Source: Candidatus Nitrososphaera gargensis Ga9.2 | Lineage (GTDB): Archaea; Thermoproteota; Nitrososphaeria; Nitrososphaerales; Nitrososphaeraceae | Direction: 5' to 3' | Assembly (NCBI RefSeq): GCF_000303155.1 | Contig: NC_018719.1 | Location: 2,480,001-2,544,000 of the forward strand | Length of the DNA stretch: 64,000 bases | In this document: piece by piece, positions 55,633 through 64,000 of the stretch | Position numbering within the stretch: position 1 is the stretch's first letter | Layout of the letters: each line of letters starts with the position of its first letter | Translations under genes and position numbers: made by a program | Notes under the pieces: model-generated | Database searches by the model: none | Told to the model about the DNA's origin: nothing | What the model saw: only the letters and a program-made list of their open reading frames with translations

Positions 55633-56180
55633 CCACCACCAGCAGCAGGGGCTTGATGGCAGGCAGGTTCCAGCCGTTCCACAGCGGCCATCTTGCCTTG
55701 GCAAAGCAGATTCTGGAGGAGTGCGATGAGCTGGTAGTAGTCATCGGCAGCGCCCAGTTCAACTTTATCGACAAGGACCCTTTCACTGCCGGCGAGAGGG
55801 TGCTCATGATACATGAAGCGCTCAAAGAGACCGGAATCGACCTTGCCAAGTGTTACGTGATCCCGGTCCCAAATGACGAGAACAACGCCCGGTGGATCGC
55901 CTACCTCAGGTCGATGGTCCCATCCTTTGACGTGCTCTACTCTGGCAACGACTTTGTAAAGCACCTTGTGCTTTCTCAAGACCCCCGGCTCGCTGTCAAG
56001 AGCCCCAAGTTCGCAAAAAAGGAGGAGTACAACGGCACCAACATCCGCCGCCTCATGCTGGCCGGCGGGCAATGGAAGCGCCTCGTGCCGCCAGCGGTGG
56101 CAAGGGTGATCGAACAGGTAAACGGGATAGAGAGGATGAGGGTGCTGGCCGGCTCTGACAGCAACCCTCAGAGGTGGTAG
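55629..56180 (+). CDS. nadM: Archaeal nicotinamide-nucleotide adenylyltransferase
   Basis: The nucleotidyltransferase motif is LMAGRFQPFHSGHLAL, and the second ATP motif is NGTNIRRLM. VVVIGSAQFNFIDKDPFTAGE and IPVPNDENNARWI are typical of archaeal NMNAT. It makes NAD from NMN and ATP. ATG 55629 overlaps the metG stop codon. A tiny zinc-ribbon gene follows after 10 nt. Confidence 0.9.
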   Translation: MTTTSSRGLMAGRFQPFHSGHLALAKQILEECDELVVVIGSAQFNFIDKDPFTAGERVLMIHEALKETGIDLAKCYVIPVPNDENNARWIAYLRSMVPSFDVLYSGNDFVKHLVLSQDPRLAVKSPKFAKKEEYNGTNIRRLMLAGGQWKRLVPPAVARVIEQVNGIERMRVLAGSDSNPQRW

Positions 56181-56190
56181 TAGAAGAGGC

Positions 56191-56319
56191 ATGGGAAAGG
56201 GCTTGAGGGTGTGCCCTGTCTGCCCGCAATGCGGCGGCAAGAAATTCAAGGTGATAGAGAACAACAAAACAAAGGTCATAGTAGAGTGCCTCTCGTGCGC
56301 CAAGCGGCTATCGATTTAG
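56191..56319 (+). CDS. Tiny zinc-ribbon protein (42 aa)
   Basis: Read directly from the sequence: MGKGLRVCPVCPQCGG, then KKFKVIENNKTKVIVEC with final LSCAKRLSI. CPVCPQC and CLSC flank a beta hairpin, the fold of a minimal zinc ribbon like those in transcription or ribosomal proteins. It is 10 nt after nadM on the same strand and likely in the metG-nadM transcript. Function unknown. Confidence 0.65.
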   Translation: MGKGLRVCPVCPQCGGKKFKVIENNKTKVIVECLSCAKRLSI

Positions 56320-56396
56320 TTTAACACTTTTTCATGCCTTGTTAGAACTTTTCAAGTCAGCGCCTTAACCCGATTCTGGGATGAACATCAGCAGTA

Positions 56397-57080
56397 ATGG
56401 AAGTAGGGGATCTTGCCACCATCCTGCCACTGCTGAGTATTTTTAGCTCGCTTGGCATGTCATTTGTCTTCAAGGATTACATCGCGGATCTCATTGCAAC
56501 CGTTGTCATCAAAAAGACCAAAGACATCAAGGTGGGCAACAGGATCAAGATCACCAACGGCGGAGCCACCACAAAGGGAGACATTATGGAAATTGGCATA
56601 CTGAGGACGACGGTGATGGAGGTTGGCGACGGCGAGCGTCTGCCATCCGTTCGCACGGGCAGGCTCATCAAGGTGCCAAACTACATGCTGATCAGCAACC
56701 CTGTCATGATCTACGGTGACACCATAATCGACGAGGTTGTGTCGTACATCCCACGCCCGTACCCCGACTCCCAGCTGCTTGAGGAAAGCATGAAGCAGGC
56801 AATAATCAACAACGGCCACGGCCTGATCGAGGTTGGATTGTATCAAAAAGATGACAGGCTTGTCATTCATGGCGTGTTCGAGGTGAAGACGAGCGAGATG
56901 GGAGACGAGCGCAGCAAGATCCTCAGAGAGTTTCTGATAAGAAGCAGACAGATAGGCGCCGATTCTAATTCTGCAGGAAAAGATTCGCAAGTGCAAAAGC
57001 CGGCAGGGGCGCAGCAGCAAGAGCTGCTGGTCGAGCCCAAGGTGACAATCCCGCTCCAGAACATCGAGAAACAGGACTAA
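56397..57080 (+). CDS. Small MscS-family mechanosensitive channel-like protein
   Basis: The conserved MscS stretch appears as SLGMSFVFKDYIADLIATVVI and DIKVGNRIKI, then a beta domain (GDIMEIGILRTTVMEV, IKVPNYMLISNPV). Only one or two membrane helices are present, so it is shorter than bacterial MscS and may pair with another membrane subunit or be a minimal form. The C-terminal tail is Gln/Ser-rich. It is convergent with the next secreted-protein gene, 2 nt apart. Confidence 0.75.
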   Translation: MEVGDLATILPLLSIFSSLGMSFVFKDYIADLIATVVIKKTKDIKVGNRIKITNGGATTKGDIMEIGILRTTVMEVGDGERLPSVRTGRLIKVPNYMLISNPVMIYGDTIIDEVVSYIPRPYPDSQLLEESMKQAIINNGHGLIEVGLYQKDDRLVIHGVFEVKTSEMGDERSKILREFLIRSRQIGADSNSAGKDSQVQKPAGAQQQELLVEPKVTIPLQNIEKQD

Positions 57081-57082
57081 CT

Positions 57083-57724
57083 CTATCTGAACGGGTTTGG
57101 CAGCTGCGGCAGCCTGAACTTTTCGGTGATTTTGCCAAATATGCCACTGCCTTCAGGCATCAAGCCGGCTGAACCAGCAGTCGTAGTGGTTTCCTGTTGC
57201 TGCTGTTGTTGCTGGTCTGCTGTGCCATATATCGGGCCGTCGTCCAGATAATAATCCGGCTCGCTCAGGGTCATATTGAGCGCGCGCAGCTTGGCAAGCT
57301 TGATTACTACATCGACGTCGCTCAATTTTTCTGTGCTGTTCACTATGACATCAAGCACGCCTTTTATGAGCGCAGTCCCGTTTTCATCCATCGTAACTTC
57401 AGTCGACGACAGGTTTGACAGCTCTACTGTGCGATACCCTGCGCCGCTGGCATTTACCATCGTGAGGTTTGCAGAAAAGTCGGCGACGACGCCACCTTGC
57501 ACATCTAGGCTCCACCTGCCAGTAATGATCACAGGGTCGACCTGATCGCCAGCGACCGAGCCTATAGCGCCATCGGTCGAAAATGTGTCTGACTGGAACG
57601 TGTAGTTGCTTGCAGTCATGAGCTCGTTGCCGGGGTTCAACGAAGCCTGCACTGCCGGACCATATAACAGCGCAAATGCAGCCGCCAGCGGCAACAAGAG
57701 CAGGGATGCTGCGAGCATGTTCAT
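57083..57724 (-). CDS. Secreted/anchored protein with Gln-rich segment
   Basis: A signal peptide (ASLLLLPLAAAFALLYG then AVQAS) leads to a beta-rich domain with many NxS/T sequons (NYT, NLT, NAS, NLS, NST). A Q-run (QQQQQQ) and Thr-rich stretch precede a proline-rich C-terminus. A box ccttaaatc centred near 57753 fits a leaderless start at 57724. Family unknown; the exposed, possibly glycosylated domain suggests a cell-surface role. Confidence 0.65.
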   Translation of the reverse strand: MNMLAASLLLLPLAAAFALLYGPAVQASLNPGNELMTASNYTFQSDTFSTDGAIGSVAGDQVDPVIITGRWSLDVQGGVVADFSANLTMVNASGAGYRTVELSNLSSTEVTMDENGTALIKGVLDVIVNSTEKLSDVDVVIKLAKLRALNMTLSEPDYYLDDGPIYGTADQQQQQQQETTTTAGSAGLMPEGSGIFGKITEKFRLPQLPNPFR

Positions 57725-57956
57725 GTAAACAAAAGTATCGAAAATGATTTAAGGAGGCGCCATTTGCACTATGAAAAACTTGTTTGTTACATTCTTACTG
57801 CCGACATAAAAGGCGCCACGCCAGCTCCGCTGTGGGCGACGCCCGAGAAAATTGTTGATCATAGGTCAGCCCCGACTTACCTAGGTGTATGGGACAAACT
57901 AACTAGGTCAGGAATTGCTACCACGCTTAAATATCCTGCAGGGTATTGAATGGCAT

Positions 57957-58691
57957 ATGATAGAGATAATCAGATCAAGCGAGCATTACCATAACGAGGA
58001 GGACTGGCTCTCAACCTACTGGCACTTTTCGTTTGCCCATTACCAGAACCCGGACAAGATGAACTTTGGCCCACTGCGCGTCTTTAACGACGACATCATA
58101 CAGCCGGAGACCGGCTTTGACCTGCACCCGCATCGCGACATGGAGATAGTGACCTATGTCATTGACGGCGAGCTTGAGCACAGGGACAACCAAGGCAATC
58201 ATGGCATTATCCAGCCCGGCGAGATCCAGAGTATGACTGCCGGCTCTGGCATACTGCAGTCGGAGTACAACCACTCAAAGGAAAAGCTGCTGAGGCTGCT
58301 GCAGATGTGTATATTTGCAAACAAGCGCGGGCTTGACCCTTCATGGGAGCAGCGCAGGTTTGACAGGGCAGCAAGGTTGAACAGGCTGCTGCCAGTGATC
58401 GTGCCAGAGAACATAAAGAACGGGCAGGCGCTCCACATACACCAAGACGCAGCAATCTATGTCTCATCATTAACTCCGGGAAGCAGAGTAGAGCACAAGC
58501 TTGCAAAGGATCGCAAGGCGAATGTATTCGTAATAGAAGGCAAGGTAAAGCTCAACGACAACAATTCAATAGAGACAAGGGACGCAACAAAGGTTGAAAA
58601 CGAAAACAGGCTGTCGATACAGGCTGATGGCAGGCCGGCCGAGCTGATACTGCTCGACCTGCTGGAAAAGTACGCCGTCAACAACAACTGA
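57957..58691 (+). CDS. Pirin-family (cupin) protein
   Basis: The metal-binding cupin motif is FDLHPHRDMEIVTYVIDGEL followed by HRDNQG and QSMTAGSGILQSEYN. The second half is the degenerate cupin typical of pirins (HIHQDAAIYVSSL). Pirins bind Fe or Ni; some act as quercetinases and others regulate proteins. ATG 57957 lies about 28 nt after a gcttaaatat box, so the ORF start at 57915 is upstream of the promoter. An ORF at 57764-57949 overlaps that box and is not trusted. Confidence 0.85.
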   Translation: MIEIIRSSEHYHNEEDWLSTYWHFSFAHYQNPDKMNFGPLRVFNDDIIQPETGFDLHPHRDMEIVTYVIDGELEHRDNQGNHGIIQPGEIQSMTAGSGILQSEYNHSKEKLLRLLQMCIFANKRGLDPSWEQRRFDRAARLNRLLPVIVPENIKNGQALHIHQDAAIYVSSLTPGSRVEHKLAKDRKANVFVIEGKVKLNDNNSIETRDATKVENENRLSIQADGRPAELILLDLLEKYAVNNN

Positions 58692-58758
58692 TGACATGAC
58701 TGGGTGGCAGACAAGCCGGTCAATTAGTCTCTTGCATGCGTTAAAGTAATAGAAGAAT

Positions 58759-59340
58759 ATGAAAACGACTTTTAATGTCCTAGGGGTGGCAGGGAGCACG
58801 CGCAGAGGCTCGTACAGCGCGCAGGCGCTCAACATTGCGCTAGAACATGCCAAAAAGCAGGGAGCAGAAGTGCGCCTGCTTCAAGCGAAATTACCGCTGT
58901 ACGACCCTAACGCGCCGGCATCAAAAGAAGTGGAAGAGGCGGCCGAGGCGGTAGCTTGGGCTGATGCGATCATACTTGCGTCGCCGGACTATCACGGCTC
59001 GATGTCAGGCGCCCTCAAGAACTTTCTTGACTACTTTTATGAGGAGTTTGCCGGCAAGCTCTTTGGCTACATTGTCGCGTCCCACGAGAAGGGCCTGACG
59101 GTGATGGACCAGATGAGGACGGCGGTGCGCCAGTGCTACGGCTGGAGCATGCCATATGGCGTCTCGGTGAACGGCCCGCAGGACTTTTCAGGCGACAAAA
59201 TAGTGAACTCAAGGCTGTCAAAACGGGTACAGATGATGGCCCGGGACTTGGTCGTTTATGGCAGGCTAATAAACGGCCAGTTTGTGCGCGATCTTGGATC
59301 AAGCGAGCAGGACACGTTTGCAGCTCACTACAGGCCGTAG
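58759..59340 (+). CDS. NADPH-dependent FMN reductase family protein
   Basis: The flavodoxin-like fold shows GVAGSTRRGSYSAQALNIA (phosphate loop) and ILASPDYHGSMSGALKNFLD, which contacts the flavin ring. The length (193 aa) fits the SsuE/ArsH/azoreductase-like group. It would reduce FMN, quinones or similar acceptors with NADPH. It is convergent with the next gene, 3 nt apart, so any partner must be inferred elsewhere. Substrate unknown. Confidence 0.8.
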   Translation: MKTTFNVLGVAGSTRRGSYSAQALNIALEHAKKQGAEVRLLQAKLPLYDPNAPASKEVEEAAEAVAWADAIILASPDYHGSMSGALKNFLDYFYEEFAGKLFGYIVASHEKGLTVMDQMRTAVRQCYGWSMPYGVSVNGPQDFSGDKIVNSRLSKRVQMMARDLVVYGRLINGQFVRDLGSSEQDTFAAHYRP

Positions 59341-59343
59341 TAG

Positions 59344-60597
59344 CTAGTAGGCGGCGATGCCAAGGCTCTCTGCGATCGATAGCAGCTCTTCTGCGCTTGA
59401 ATTTATTCCCTCAATTGCCACCATGATATCCCGCCCGTCTGACTTTCCCCATGCAAGGGCCGCTGCATAAAGCGTGCCGTTTTCTTCACCCTCGGTGTCA
59501 GCTCGGGCTATTGCGTTATCGTTGCTTTTGACTATATACCTGCAGCCTTGCTCACATTCTGGCGAAGCTGTTGTCCCAAACAACTTATCAAATGTTGCTT
59601 TTGCTTGGCTTGCATCATCCACCACCAGTTTTTCATCCAGAAAGATTGTGATTCTATAGCTGCTGTAGCCCTCTTGCAGTGGCCTTGGTTGATAGACTGC
59701 GCTGAACGTGCCTTCGTACCCTTCAAATGACTGGCCGGGAAACAGATCGATGCCCATCGTTTCTGGAGCCAGCCAGACCAAGTGGTGGCCGCCTGAAACC
59801 ATTGTCGGAAGCGGAAGCTCAAAGCCGGCATATTCGCTGACCACTTCAATCATCTTCTTGTTGCTCTGCTCAAGCTGTTCAGGGGCGAACCTCCTCCCCT
59901 CTCCTACCACTCCGTCCCCGTTCAGGCTATTATCCAGCCTGTATGCAACGATGTACCCCTCGCTGTCAACCCCAAGACGCATCTGTGGCAGGGCAAGGAT
60001 GGAAGAGCTGAAAAGACCTGCGTTGGAGCCTGATGCGCCAAAGCTTGCTATCCCCTGCACGACCAACCCGTCCCAGGGCCTGTAGCCATTCCCATGGCAG
60101 GGGTCCTCAATGAGCATTCTGGTATCCCAGTAACGTATGTTGCACTGGCTCATTATATCAAACGCGCTAAAGACCCTATAGGATGATAGATCGTTTTTCG
60201 AGCCGCCGAGCCACTCAGGCAGGCGGACGAGCACGTACTTTTCTTGAGCGTCAATGCTTCCAATCCACGCACGCTTTGCATCCTCAGAAGAGCTGCTGTT
60301 GATCCTGTTCTCATGGAACGTCCTCATGCTCCTGCCAAACGGGTCCACGACCCATTGCATCGAGCTGGCTTGCATGCCGCTGTCCGACGCCTTTACATTC
60401 CGGAAGACGGGCTCGTCGGCATAGGGTTGGGCGATTGTCACTATGCGCAAGCCGCCCGATGCATCGTTATTCGCACTGCCGACCAAGGTGAAAAAAGGGA
60501 CAACAACAAATATCGATACAAGGAGAGCGGCAGAGACGGCCACCGCAGCAATAGCAATGACTTTGGTGTAGCCTCCTGCCAACGTGCCTTGTGCCAT
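59344..60597 (-). CDS. Membrane-anchored protein with a Rieske-like fold but incomplete cluster ligands
   Basis: One N-terminal helix (residues 12-38) anchors an exterior domain of about 375 residues. Around residues 150-190, SQCNIRYWDTRMLIEDPCHG then YRPWDGLVVQG matches the arrangement of a Rieske domain (CxH and CxxH boxes), but the first His is missing (CNI) and the second box is CHGN. A second domain contains GGHHLVWLAPETMGIDLF and EQGCRYIVK. So it may be a Rieske fold without cluster, or a look-alike. Function unknown. Confidence 0.6.
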   Translation of the reverse strand: MAQGTLAGGYTKVIAIAAVAVSAALLVSIFVVVPFFTLVGSANNDASGGLRIVTIAQPYADEPVFRNVKASDSGMQASSMQWVVDPFGRSMRTFHENRINSSSSEDAKRAWIGSIDAQEKYVLVRLPEWLGGSKNDLSSYRVFSAFDIMSQCNIRYWDTRMLIEDPCHGNGYRPWDGLVVQGIASFGASGSNAGLFSSSILALPQMRLGVDSEGYIVAYRLDNSLNGDGVVGEGRRFAPEQLEQSNKKMIEVVSEYAGFELPLPTMVSGGHHLVWLAPETMGIDLFPGQSFEGYEGTFSAVYQPRPLQEGYSSYRITIFLDEKLVVDDASQAKATFDKLFGTTASPECEQGCRYIVKSNDNAIARADTEGEENGTLYAAALAWGKSDGRDIMVAIEGINSSAEELLSIAESLGIAAY

Positions 60598-60702
60598 GTT
60601 TCAAATTATATTTACTTTTGTCCAAACGGCAAAAAACCAGATGTGACCGGGTTCTGCAATAGCTGGTCAATTTACCATCCGCCTTCCAATATAGTGGCGC
60701 AT

Positions 60703-61638
60703 ATGATACCTGTTCCAGAAGACGTGCTTGTTAATGCGGTAGAAAAGGCGGCCAAGAGTGTGGTCAACATCGCAAGCGTAAGGATGCTGCAGGACCAGCT
60801 GTTCAGGGTCTTCCCGGTCGAGGGCGTGGGCTCTGGCGTAGTCATTGACGAAAAGGGCTACATCCTGACAAACAACCACGTGATCGACGACGCAGAGAGG
60901 CTCAAGGTGACGCTCACCGACGGCAGGGTGCTGAGAGGCAGGGTGGTCGGGAGCGACGAGGTGACTGATCTTGCGGTGATAAAGGTGGAGGCCGAGCAGC
61001 CGCTGCCAGCCGCAGAGCTTGGCAACTCGGACGAGCTGAAGGCAGGCCAGATAGTGATGGCGATCGGCAACCCGTTTGGGCTGACTGGCGGGCCAGCAGT
61101 CACAGCCGGCATAATCAGCTCGTTGAATAGAAGTATACAGGCAAGGAGCGGCGTGCTAGAGCTCATACAGACAGACGCCGCGATCAACCCCGGCAACTCT
61201 GGCGGGCCGCTTGTCAACACAAAGGGGCAAGTGGTCGCAATCAACACAGCCAACATGCCTTATGCTCAGGGGATCGGGTTTGCAGTCCCGATAAACACAG
61301 CCAAGTCGATACTGAAAGAGCTGATAGAAAGGGGCAAGGTCACAAGGCCGTGGATCGGGGTCTCATCAATGAGGGTGACTCCGCAGCTTGCCCGCTATTA
61401 CGGGCTGCCGGCAAGCGAGGGCGCGCTGATTGCCAAGGTGGAGCCCTACAGTCCGGCAGACGATGCGGGCCTGCGCAGGGGCGACATCATTGAAGGAATA
61501 GACGGCGACAGGGTAGAGGACCCGTCGCAGATCGCGTCGCACGTCCGCAAAAAGCATGTAAACGACCAGCTAACGCTGACCATCAACCGCTATGGGCGCC
61601 AGCTCCAGATCCCCATACAGGTCGACGAGCGCCCATGA
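60703..61638 (+). CDS. HtrA/Deg-like serine protease with one PDZ domain, no signal peptide
   Basis: The catalytic triad is His in LTNNHVIDD, Asp in EVTDLAVIKVEAEQ and Ser in NPGNSGGPLVN. A PDZ domain follows (RPWIGVSSMRVTPQLARYYG to the end). No signal peptide or anchor precedes ATG 60703, so it is cytoplasmic if this start is right. The frame extends to 60244 but a box tcaatttacc near 60672 and the lack of conservation favour 60703. It degrades or refolds misfolded proteins. Confidence 0.85.
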   Translation: MIPVPEDVLVNAVEKAAKSVVNIASVRMLQDQLFRVFPVEGVGSGVVIDEKGYILTNNHVIDDAERLKVTLTDGRVLRGRVVGSDEVTDLAVIKVEAEQPLPAAELGNSDELKAGQIVMAIGNPFGLTGGPAVTAGIISSLNRSIQARSGVLELIQTDAAINPGNSGGPLVNTKGQVVAINTANMPYAQGIGFAVPINTAKSILKELIERGKVTRPWIGVSSMRVTPQLARYYGLPASEGALIAKVEPYSPADDAGLRRGDIIEGIDGDRVEDPSQIASHVRKKHVNDQLTLTINRYGRQLQIPIQVDERP

Positions 61639-61690
61639 CGATTTTTTTACACAACGATGACGATAACAACACTTTTGAGTGCGGGTGGCT

Positions 61691-61990
61691 ATGATAACTC
61701 TAGTGTCCGACTTTGATTCGATGGACGACCTGATAAAAGAGATTGAGAGAGGAGAAGCAAACATCGTGATTACAAAGGACGTCAGAAAGTTCCGCAAGCC
61801 GGTGACCGTGGTGTCCGGCCTGCAGGAGAACAAGAATGCCAAGGACGTAACCAGGCAACTAAAGACCAAGATCGGCACTGGCGGCACGTTCAAGGACGGT
61901 CAGATAATTTTGCAGGGCGACCACCGAGAGACTGTCAAGGCGATGTTGGTCGAGATGGGCTTCAAGGAAGAATCAATCGAGGTGTACTAG
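61691..61990 (+). CDS. Translation initiation factor aIF1 (SUI1)
   Basis: The SUI1 fold is seen in NIVITKDVRKFRKPVTVVSG, then AKDVTRQLKTKIGTGGTFKD and IILQGDHRETVKAMLVEMGF. It has no N-terminal zinc domain. ATG 61691 follows a GGTGG sequence at a suitable distance; GTG 61679 is less likely. The factor secures start-codon selection on the 30S subunit. Confidence 0.9.
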   Translation: MITLVSDFDSMDDLIKEIERGEANIVITKDVRKFRKPVTVVSGLQENKNAKDVTRQLKTKIGTGGTFKDGQIILQGDHRETVKAMLVEMGFKEESIEVY

Positions 61991-62058
61991 TAGCATTTTG
62001 CTTACCTACTCACTAGACAGTTACTTTACAACTTATATTTCGCAGAGCGGATAATAGC

Positions 62059-62808
62059 ATGAAAGTGGAAAGCGATGCCCCTCACGAAAAATCTTCTGCC
62101 CTCAAGGAAGAGGCCAAGGCAGAGGATTCTGTTGTAGTGGTAAAAGAAAAGCAAGTGATCTCTGGTGACGGCAAGACGGCGCAGATACTTGTTGAAGAAG
62201 AAGAAGAAGAGCAAGAAGCGCTTTCTGCGGCTGATTTTCACAACAACGACAACAAGATTCTGGCAGTATTGAACGAAACGGGATCGAACTATTCGTTCAA
62301 GGGCCTGATGCGCAAGCTCAACCTTCACCAGCAAAGCCTGTCAAGAGCGCTGCATAGGCTCGAAGGAATGGGGCTTGTGGAAAAGTCGCTGGTAGGGTAC
62401 AGGCTCAGCAGGACAGGCGAGTCTGCGATTTCAAAGTTTGATATGCATAGGCCAAAGGGCAGGGAATACATGCAATTGTTGCAGACCTACATCCCACTCA
62501 ATGTGAGAGCTACCGAAATCATACGCCAGCTGGTAGGCAAATGGTTCAAGAACCTCAGGTGGCTTGGCATGATAGAGAGCGGCACTGGCTACACCCTCCA
62601 GTGGTCAAGCGACGACGGCTCATTCCAGATCAACCTGCGGCTAATCTCCGACTACATTGTGATAGAGACCAACGCGTCCACCGAAAAGGAAAAGGTTGAG
62701 GCTATGGTGGGGTCGTACGCGATCTATGAGCAGATAACAAAGGCGATGCAGAGCAAGCTTGGCGCATACATGGACAGGCAGCAGCTTGGCCACAGCAACA
62801 ATAATTGA
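62059..62808 (+). CDS. Winged-HTH transcriptional regulator with acidic N-terminus
   Basis: An acidic, low-complexity N-terminus (VEEEEEEQEALS) precedes a winged helix: KILAVLNETGSNYSFKGLMR, LNLHQQSLSRALHRLEGMG and VEKSLVGYRLSRTGES. A C-terminal half of about 120 residues (VRATEIIRQLVGKWFKNLRWLG) has no recognised fold and may sense a ligand or bind DNA. The box cttatattt lies at about 62031-62039. Target genes unknown. Confidence 0.75.
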   Translation: MKVESDAPHEKSSALKEEAKAEDSVVVVKEKQVISGDGKTAQILVEEEEEEQEALSAADFHNNDNKILAVLNETGSNYSFKGLMRKLNLHQQSLSRALHRLEGMGLVEKSLVGYRLSRTGESAISKFDMHRPKGREYMQLLQTYIPLNVRATEIIRQLVGKWFKNLRWLGMIESGTGYTLQWSSDDGSFQINLRLISDYIVIETNASTEKEKVEAMVGSYAIYEQITKAMQSKLGAYMDRQQLGHSNNN

Positions 62809-62817
62809 TAGCAATTA

Positions 62818-63333
62818 TCAACAAAAATTAGTGGTGGTGCGGATGGGGGCCTGCGCACCTGCTCTTTTTCTCTGTTCACGTTTCATGGCCCAGTACATAG
62901 CAGGATATGACACCACGTATCCGGCCGGCAGTATTATGCTAAGGCCCAGCCAGAATATTGGCTCGGTCAGTGACGCCATCATAAAGCCCGGTATGGTAAA
63001 CGCCAGTAGGTTCTCAGTGAACTCCATTGCCGAGATGCTTGCAGTGTCGCCAACTACCGTCACCCTTGCTGCCTGCCTCAAAGGCAATGTCTTTAGCATC
63101 AGTATCAGAGTAAACACATAGCCGACAGCAAACGCCAGCCCTACGGCCAGCACAAGCGTCGAGGTCACGTCCCACCCTAGCAGGAATCCTATTGCGACTC
63201 CAGCTCCTTCGCCGATGTTGCATCCTATCAGGCACCTAAGGGCGTGCTTTGCAGTCGCCCACCGCAGACTGCTGCTGCCACCATGCTGATGCTGGTGCAT
63301 CTCTTTCATGTTGCTGCTATGATGTCCTTGCAT
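62818..63333 (-). CDS. DUF4396 membrane protein with His-rich N-terminus
   Basis: The N-terminus is rich in His and Met (MQGHHSSNMKEMHQHQHGG), suggesting metal binding, probably copper. Then come four hydrophobic helices with LRCLIGCNIGEGAGVAIGFL and AMEFTENLLAFTIPGFM, typical of DUF4396. This family is often linked with copper proteins, but no direct partner is present here. A tatatatgc box centred near 63357 fits ATG 63333. Confidence 0.8.
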   Translation of the reverse strand: MQGHHSSNMKEMHQHQHGGSSSLRWATAKHALRCLIGCNIGEGAGVAIGFLLGWDVTSTLVLAVGLAFAVGYVFTLILMLKTLPLRQAARVTVVGDTASISAMEFTENLLAFTIPGFMMASLTEPIFWLGLSIILPAGYVVSYPAMYWAMKREQRKRAGAQAPIRTTTNFC

Positions 63334-63378
63334 CGCATTGGCTATACACGTTGCATATATAGCGACAGCAGTTTACAA

Positions 63379-63390
63379 GGCTCCGTTAAC
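63379..63390 (+). repeat. Terminal inverted repeat of an IS6-like element
   Basis: GGCTCCGTTAAC resembles the GGNTCTGTT ends of IS6-family elements. It sits just beyond the transposase stop codon at 63391-63393, where the element end is expected. The other end is not in the window. Confidence 0.4.
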
Positions 63391-63990
63391 TTAACCACCA
63401 TCCCTAGCCAGAAATGACATGAACCGCATCCTGTCTGCTCCCATGTGCAAATATAGAAAGAACAACTTGAACTAGTTCCACACATGCTGCCTGCTGCAAT
63501 CTGCCTTTTTTCTGCATGGAAAGTGGTCGTCGAAACATTCTGTCCTGTCGTCCTTGATATTCTGTATAAACCGCTCCATCAAATTCTTCAGTTCTGTACC
63601 ATAGACATGATGATGATGACGATGACGTAGACGGAGCCACCTGCATGCGTCATTATGTACCATTGAGCACCATCTGTGAATATTGGCTTCCTACCTACCT
63701 CCTTTGCAGCTGCTTGAAGAACCGGTAGCATACGAAAATGGTTCTGTCACGAGACAGGTGCATGGCCAAGTAGGTACCTAGTACTGGTTCATATGCAACC
63801 CATAGCCAGTAGTAGTCAATGCCGTCTATCTGAAGCAATGTTTTTCGTCAACAAATATCGCACTTACAAGGTGTCTGTCTGTCCGAAACCTGTCTGCACA
63901 ATCTGCGTATTTCTGTACCCATTTTCATACCGTAACGTGGCTCGTTCTCTTTTTGATGACAGTGCCAATGATTTGTGGCTGCCATAGCCT
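63391..63990 (-). pseudogene. IS6-like DDE transposase remnant
   Basis: Minus-strand sequence in three frames gives successive transposase parts: AIFVDEKH, LQIDGIDYYWLWVAYEP, KPIFTDGAQWYI and ELKNLMERFIQNIKDDR, then FDDHFPCRKK and QHVW, and finally KLFFLYLHMGADRMRFM. Stops and frame changes separate the parts, including TAG after QHVWN. This is a dead element; it may continue past the window edge. No intact catalytic triad remains. Confidence 0.65.
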
Positions 63991-64000
63991 GAAACTCCTA

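Noticed and set aside
55101-56303. 400-codon minus-strand frame across metG/nadM
   Set aside because: It is opposite conserved genes, its product is low-complexity and shows no domain.
57764-57949. 61-codon frame before the pirin gene
   Set aside because: It spans the likely TATA box of the pirin gene and has no recognisable motif.

Overview
This window is chromosomal DNA of an archaeon, most likely an ammonia-oxidising Nitrososphaera-like member of the Thaumarchaeota (Nitrososphaerota). The assignment rests on an A-type ATP synthase, an archaeal tRNA-guanine transglycosylase, an archaeal RqcH/NEMF, an archaeal NadM, Fap7-type kinase and Sm-like proteins, Cdc48, cobalamin CbiT, many very small zinc-ribbon proteins, mid GC content, and archaeal TATA boxes about 25-30 nt upstream of leaderless ATG/GTG/TTG starts. 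The phylum is well supported; the genus is inference. No amo, rRNA or tRNA gene and no CRISPR array was seen.

Layout. 0-4.1 kb: small unknown proteins, a TIM-barrel isomerase-like protein and a DnaJ-type zinc protein. 4.2-11.1 kb: a worn region with a Cdc48 gene carrying a frameshift and a nonsense codon, a secreted protein with an in-frame TGA, a broken DUF1326 gene and IS605-like debris, interleaved with intact aldo/keto reductase and TrmJ genes. 11.4-17.6 kb: secreted and membrane proteins of unknown role, a solitary DNA methyltransferase convergent with CbiT, and a decayed secreted-protein gene. 17.7-29.7 kb: conserved core with RqcH, a CBS/zinc-ribbon protein overlapping a Mut7-C RNase, and ATP synthase genes E-A-B-D-(43-aa ORF)-K-I on the plus strand, with C convergent on the minus strand. 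29.7-33.9 kb: small membrane proteins, a solitary TnpB gene, an orphan PyrI, and a compact inverted-repeat element that may be an RNA gene or a MITE. 33.9-36.7 kb: a split DipZ-like thiol-redox pair (CcdA plus thioredoxin) and an HTH regulator paired with a small membrane protein. 36.8-43.6 kb: RNA-centred genes (DEAD-box helicase, two zinc-ribbon proteins, Fap7-like kinase, Sm-like protein, TgtA, endonuclease V), interrupted by two pseudogenes. 43.8-49.6 kb: a membrane protein, a ferredoxin, a tandem pair of methyltransferase-like paralogues, a broken zinc-ribbon gene, a beta-CASP nuclease and a bactofilin-like protein. 49.7-56.3 kb: CysS, a PNPOx-like flavoprotein, a Rieske ferredoxin, AhcY, MetG and NadM. 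56.4-63.3 kb: an MscS-like protein, pirin, an FMN reductase, a Rieske-like anchored protein, an HtrA-like protease, aIF1, an HTH regulator and a DUF4396 protein. 63.4-64 kb: a decayed IS6-like transposase.

Two themes stand out. Translation and RNA quality control is dense (RqcH, DEAD helicase, Fap7-like, Lsm, beta-CASP nuclease, TgtA, TrmJ, aIF1, CysS, MetG). There are also at least six genes broken by single frameshifts or nonsense codons while otherwise well preserved, which means either recent gene decay or residual assembly errors. Several very short Cys-rich genes that standard ORF cut-offs would miss were read directly from the sequence.
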